Positions 62,459 through 64,000 of a DNA stretch of 64,000 nucleotides are shown in pieces. Position 1 is the stretch's first letter. Each line of letters begins with the position of its first letter. Source of the stretch: CATOSK01 sp963665735 (lineage in GTDB: Bacteria > Chloroflexota > Dehalococcoidia > Lucifugimonadales > UBA3495); contig OY762444.1 of NCBI GenBank assembly GCA_963665735.1, positions 310,001 to 374,000 on the forward strand, given 5' to 3'. Both the position numbers and the translations under genes were made by a program. Under the pieces are notes generated by a model that was not told the DNA's origin, made no database searches, and worked only from the letters and a program-made list of their open reading frames with translations.

Positions 62459-63184
62459 TCACTTCCTGATAATCAAAAGAGAGAAATAGTCCAGGTCTTC
62501 CTCGGTAAGCTGGTTCAAGTCCTGCACCACCCGCTCCCGGGCCGTGCTGGCCCGTCGGACGTAGATTCCTTTGCCGGCCAGCCCCAACTTTTCCAGGTTG
62601 GCCAGGGCTTCCAACAGAGTGCGGTTGACCTTCATCAAAACGATGGTGTCGTAGTTGGCGATGGCCTCCCGCAGGTCGTCAATGCCGTAAACGGCCGGCA
62701 GTATCGCCAGCCGCTGCCCGTGGGTCACTAGCGGCGCCACCGCGCTGGCGGCGGCGGCCATGACCGACGAAACGCCGGGGACAATCTCCACCGGGATTTC
62801 CGGGTGGTTGGCCCGGACGCTTTCCAGCACGTAGGAAAAGGTGCTGTAAAGCATGGGGTCGCCCTCGGTGATAAAGGCGGCGTCCTTGCCCTGGAGCGTC
62901 CGTTCCGCCACCGTCTCCGCCGCGTTGCGCCAAACGTCCCCGGCGGCATCTTCGTCGTCGGTGGGGAAGGTCAGCCGCAGGATTTCCTGCCGTTCCGGGT
63001 CCAGGACTTCCCGCACGATGGTCAAGGCGTAGCTGTCCCGGCTGGTCTCGGCCTGGGGAACGCAGACCACCGGCACCTGCTCCAGGATGCGGCGGGCCTT
63101 CAACGTCAGCAGTTCCGGGTCTCCCGGCCCGACGCCGACGCCGTAAAGACGGCCCACGTTCCCGGCGGGGGGAGTCGTGGTCAT
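62459..63184 (-). CDS. cobI: Precorrin-2 C20-methyltransferase
   Basis: A 241-residue methylase (CobI/CbiL). LYGVGVGPGDPELLTLKARR, VCVPQAETSRDSYALTIV and 'TEGDPMLYSTFSYVLESV' are typical. The ATG shares ATGA with the cbiT stop, so the two are coupled. Confidence 0.94.
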   Translation of the reverse strand: MTTTPPAGNVGRLYGVGVGPGDPELLTLKARRILEQVPVVCVPQAETSRDSYALTIVREVLDPERQEILRLTFPTDDEDAAGDVWRNAAETVAERTLQGKDAAFITEGDPMLYSTFSYVLESVRANHPEIPVEIVPGVSSVMAAAASAVAPLVTHGQRLAILPAVYGIDDLREAIANYDTIVLMKVNRTLLEALANLEKLGLAGKGIYVRRASTARERVVQDLNQLTEEDLDYFSLLIIRK

Positions 63185-63804
63185 GGCGCCGCCTCCCCGC
63201 TTTGGGCGGTTACGACAAACACCGGGTTCAACGCCTCCAACCGCACCGCGCCATCGGGCATTTCCCGACCACGGGATGCGTTGACCATCACCAGGTCAAC
63301 GGGCATCCGTTTTTCCTTGAAACGGCGATAGACTTCATTGGCGCGTTCCATAGCGGCCAGGTTGACCACCACGCGGCCGGCGGGGTTCAACCGTTGGGCA
63401 ACGGTATCCAGTATATCGGCCAGGTTGCCGCCGCTGCCGCCGATGAAAACCGAATCCGGGTCGGGCAGTTCGGCCAACACCTGCGGGGCCTCTCCGATTA
63501 TCACCCGGACGTTGCCAGCGCTCAGCCGCTCCACGTTGCGCCGCAACAGGCCGATGCTGTCTTCGTCGCGCTCAATGGCGAAAACTTGACTGCGGGGAGC
63601 TATCAATCCGGCCTCAATGGATATGGAGCCGGTTCCCGCGCCGATGTCCCAAACCACGCCGTTGGGACGGATGCCCAGGGAATACAGGCTGACGGCCCGC
63701 ACTTCCCGCTTGGTAATTTGTCCGCGCAGGGGCCGCCGCTGCTCGAAACATTCGTCGGGCAGACCCAGGGGGCGGGAGACGGCCACCGCCGCGCCGTCAG
63801 CCAC
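63181..63804 (-). CDS. cbiT: Precorrin-6Y/cobalt-precorrin-6B C15-methyltransferase, CbiT subunit
   Basis: About 207 residues from a GTG at 63804. A class I SAM methyltransferase that methylates C15 and decarboxylates. GLPDECFEQ precedes ITKREVRAVSL, then the SAM motif VVWDIGAGTGSISIEA and FIGGSGGN. The frame is open further upstream but would overlap the preceding gene by 86 bp; the GTG gives an 8-bp overlap instead. In many bacteria CbiT is fused to or next to CbiE; no CbiE is visible here, though it could lie beyond the window. Confidence 0.88.
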   Translation of the reverse strand: MADGAAVAVSRPLGLPDECFEQRRPLRGQITKREVRAVSLYSLGIRPNGVVWDIGAGTGSISIEAGLIAPRSQVFAIERDEDSIGLLRRNVERLSAGNVRVIIGEAPQVLAELPDPDSVFIGGSGGNLADILDTVAQRLNPAGRVVVNLAAMERANEVYRRFKEKRMPVDLVMVNASRGREMPDGAVRLEALNPVFVVTAQSGEAAP

Positions 63805-64000
63805 GGGTTCCTGACCCGGACGTGGAAACCAACGGAATCCCCTCCGGCGAAGTCGAGGCATGACCCAGCAGTTCGCCGTCAAAGTCGAAACACATGGCGT
63901 CCACGATAAGGGAGCCGGAATCGTCGCCCAACAGCTTGTGGCTTTCTTCGCAGACCATCCGGCACATTAGAGGAATCACGGACATCAAGTCGTTGGCCTG
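63797..64000 (-). CDS. C-terminal part of an unrecognised protein (cut by window edge)
   Basis: An open frame enters from the right edge and stops at 63797, giving 67 residues ending ...STSGSGTRG. Visible features are a Cys/Met-rich segment (PLMCRMVCEESHKL) and IVDAMCFDFDGELLGHAS. I do not recognise the family. Its 8-bp overlap with cbiT places it in the corrin operon, so a cobalamin-related role is plausible by position only. Confidence 0.55.
   Translation of the reverse strand, partial: QANDLMSVIPLMCRMVCEESHKLLGDDSGSLIVDAMCFDFDGELLGHASTSPEGIPLVSTSGSGTRG

Overview
The window is a GC-rich (roughly 62% by eye) bacterial chromosome segment, most likely from a member of the Chloroflexota, perhaps a Dehalococcoidia/SAR202-like lineage. 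This rests on several weak signs taken together: two F420-type luciferase-like oxidoreductases, a long Alu-bearing SRP RNA, frequent TTG and GTG starts, the gene content, and intergenic spaces packed with short GC-rich palindromic repeats. There is no rRNA operon, CRISPR array, prophage or intact insertion sequence. Most genes are housekeeping genes in short operons on both strands.

Layout. 0-9 kb: RNase P RNA (cut by the left edge), a zinc-ribbon coiled-coil protein, an SbcD-like nuclease, an AT-rich Abi/HEPN defence-type gene with its own promoter and leader hairpin, trpA-aroH, a CPBP protease and the minCDE division operon. 9-25 kb: a thiolase paired with an HMG-CoA-synthase-like/DUF35 fusion, a CtpA-like protease, smpB, a gamma-carbonic anhydrase, an F420 oxidoreductase, two lipoproteins with Pro/Thr-rich stalks (one a repeat-bearing metalloprotease), an unrecognised duplicated-domain protein, an SDR, a glycosyltransferase and purM-purH. 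25-39.5 kb: a SWIM protein, an NDUFA9-like/folC/fabF operon, a second F420 oxidoreductase, a radical SAM protein with a repeat tail, a second fabF, a membrane protein, recJ, rsmA-ispE-lgt and the SRP RNA. 39.5-52 kb: galU-dinB, lepA, two dipeptide-type ABC ATPases, tRNA-Leu and tRNA-Lys, asparaginase, an MFS transporter, rnhA, an unassigned structured RNA with promoter, pseudoknot potential and terminator, and xdhC-mocA. 52-64 kb: a C26 amidotransferase, gyrA, small metabolic genes, and a corrin-ring operon (cbiT, cobI, cobM, cbiG, cobJ) that enters from the right edge.

The genes form ordinary modules: envelope and isoprenoid precursors (ispE, lgt), fatty-acid condensation (two KAS II), purines and folate (purH, purM, folC), tryptophan and chorismate, division-site selection, ribosome rescue and translation (smpB, lepA, SRP RNA, tRNAs), and cobalamin. 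The less ordinary material is the structured RNA at 49.7-50.0 kb, the Abi gene with its hairpin leader, the condensing-enzyme homologue that appears to have lost catalytic residues, the duplicated-domain protein, and the repeats. About 20 copies each of two repeat families all point the same way on the + strand, whatever the direction of nearby genes, and a roughly 24-bp insert is nested in the loops of both families.
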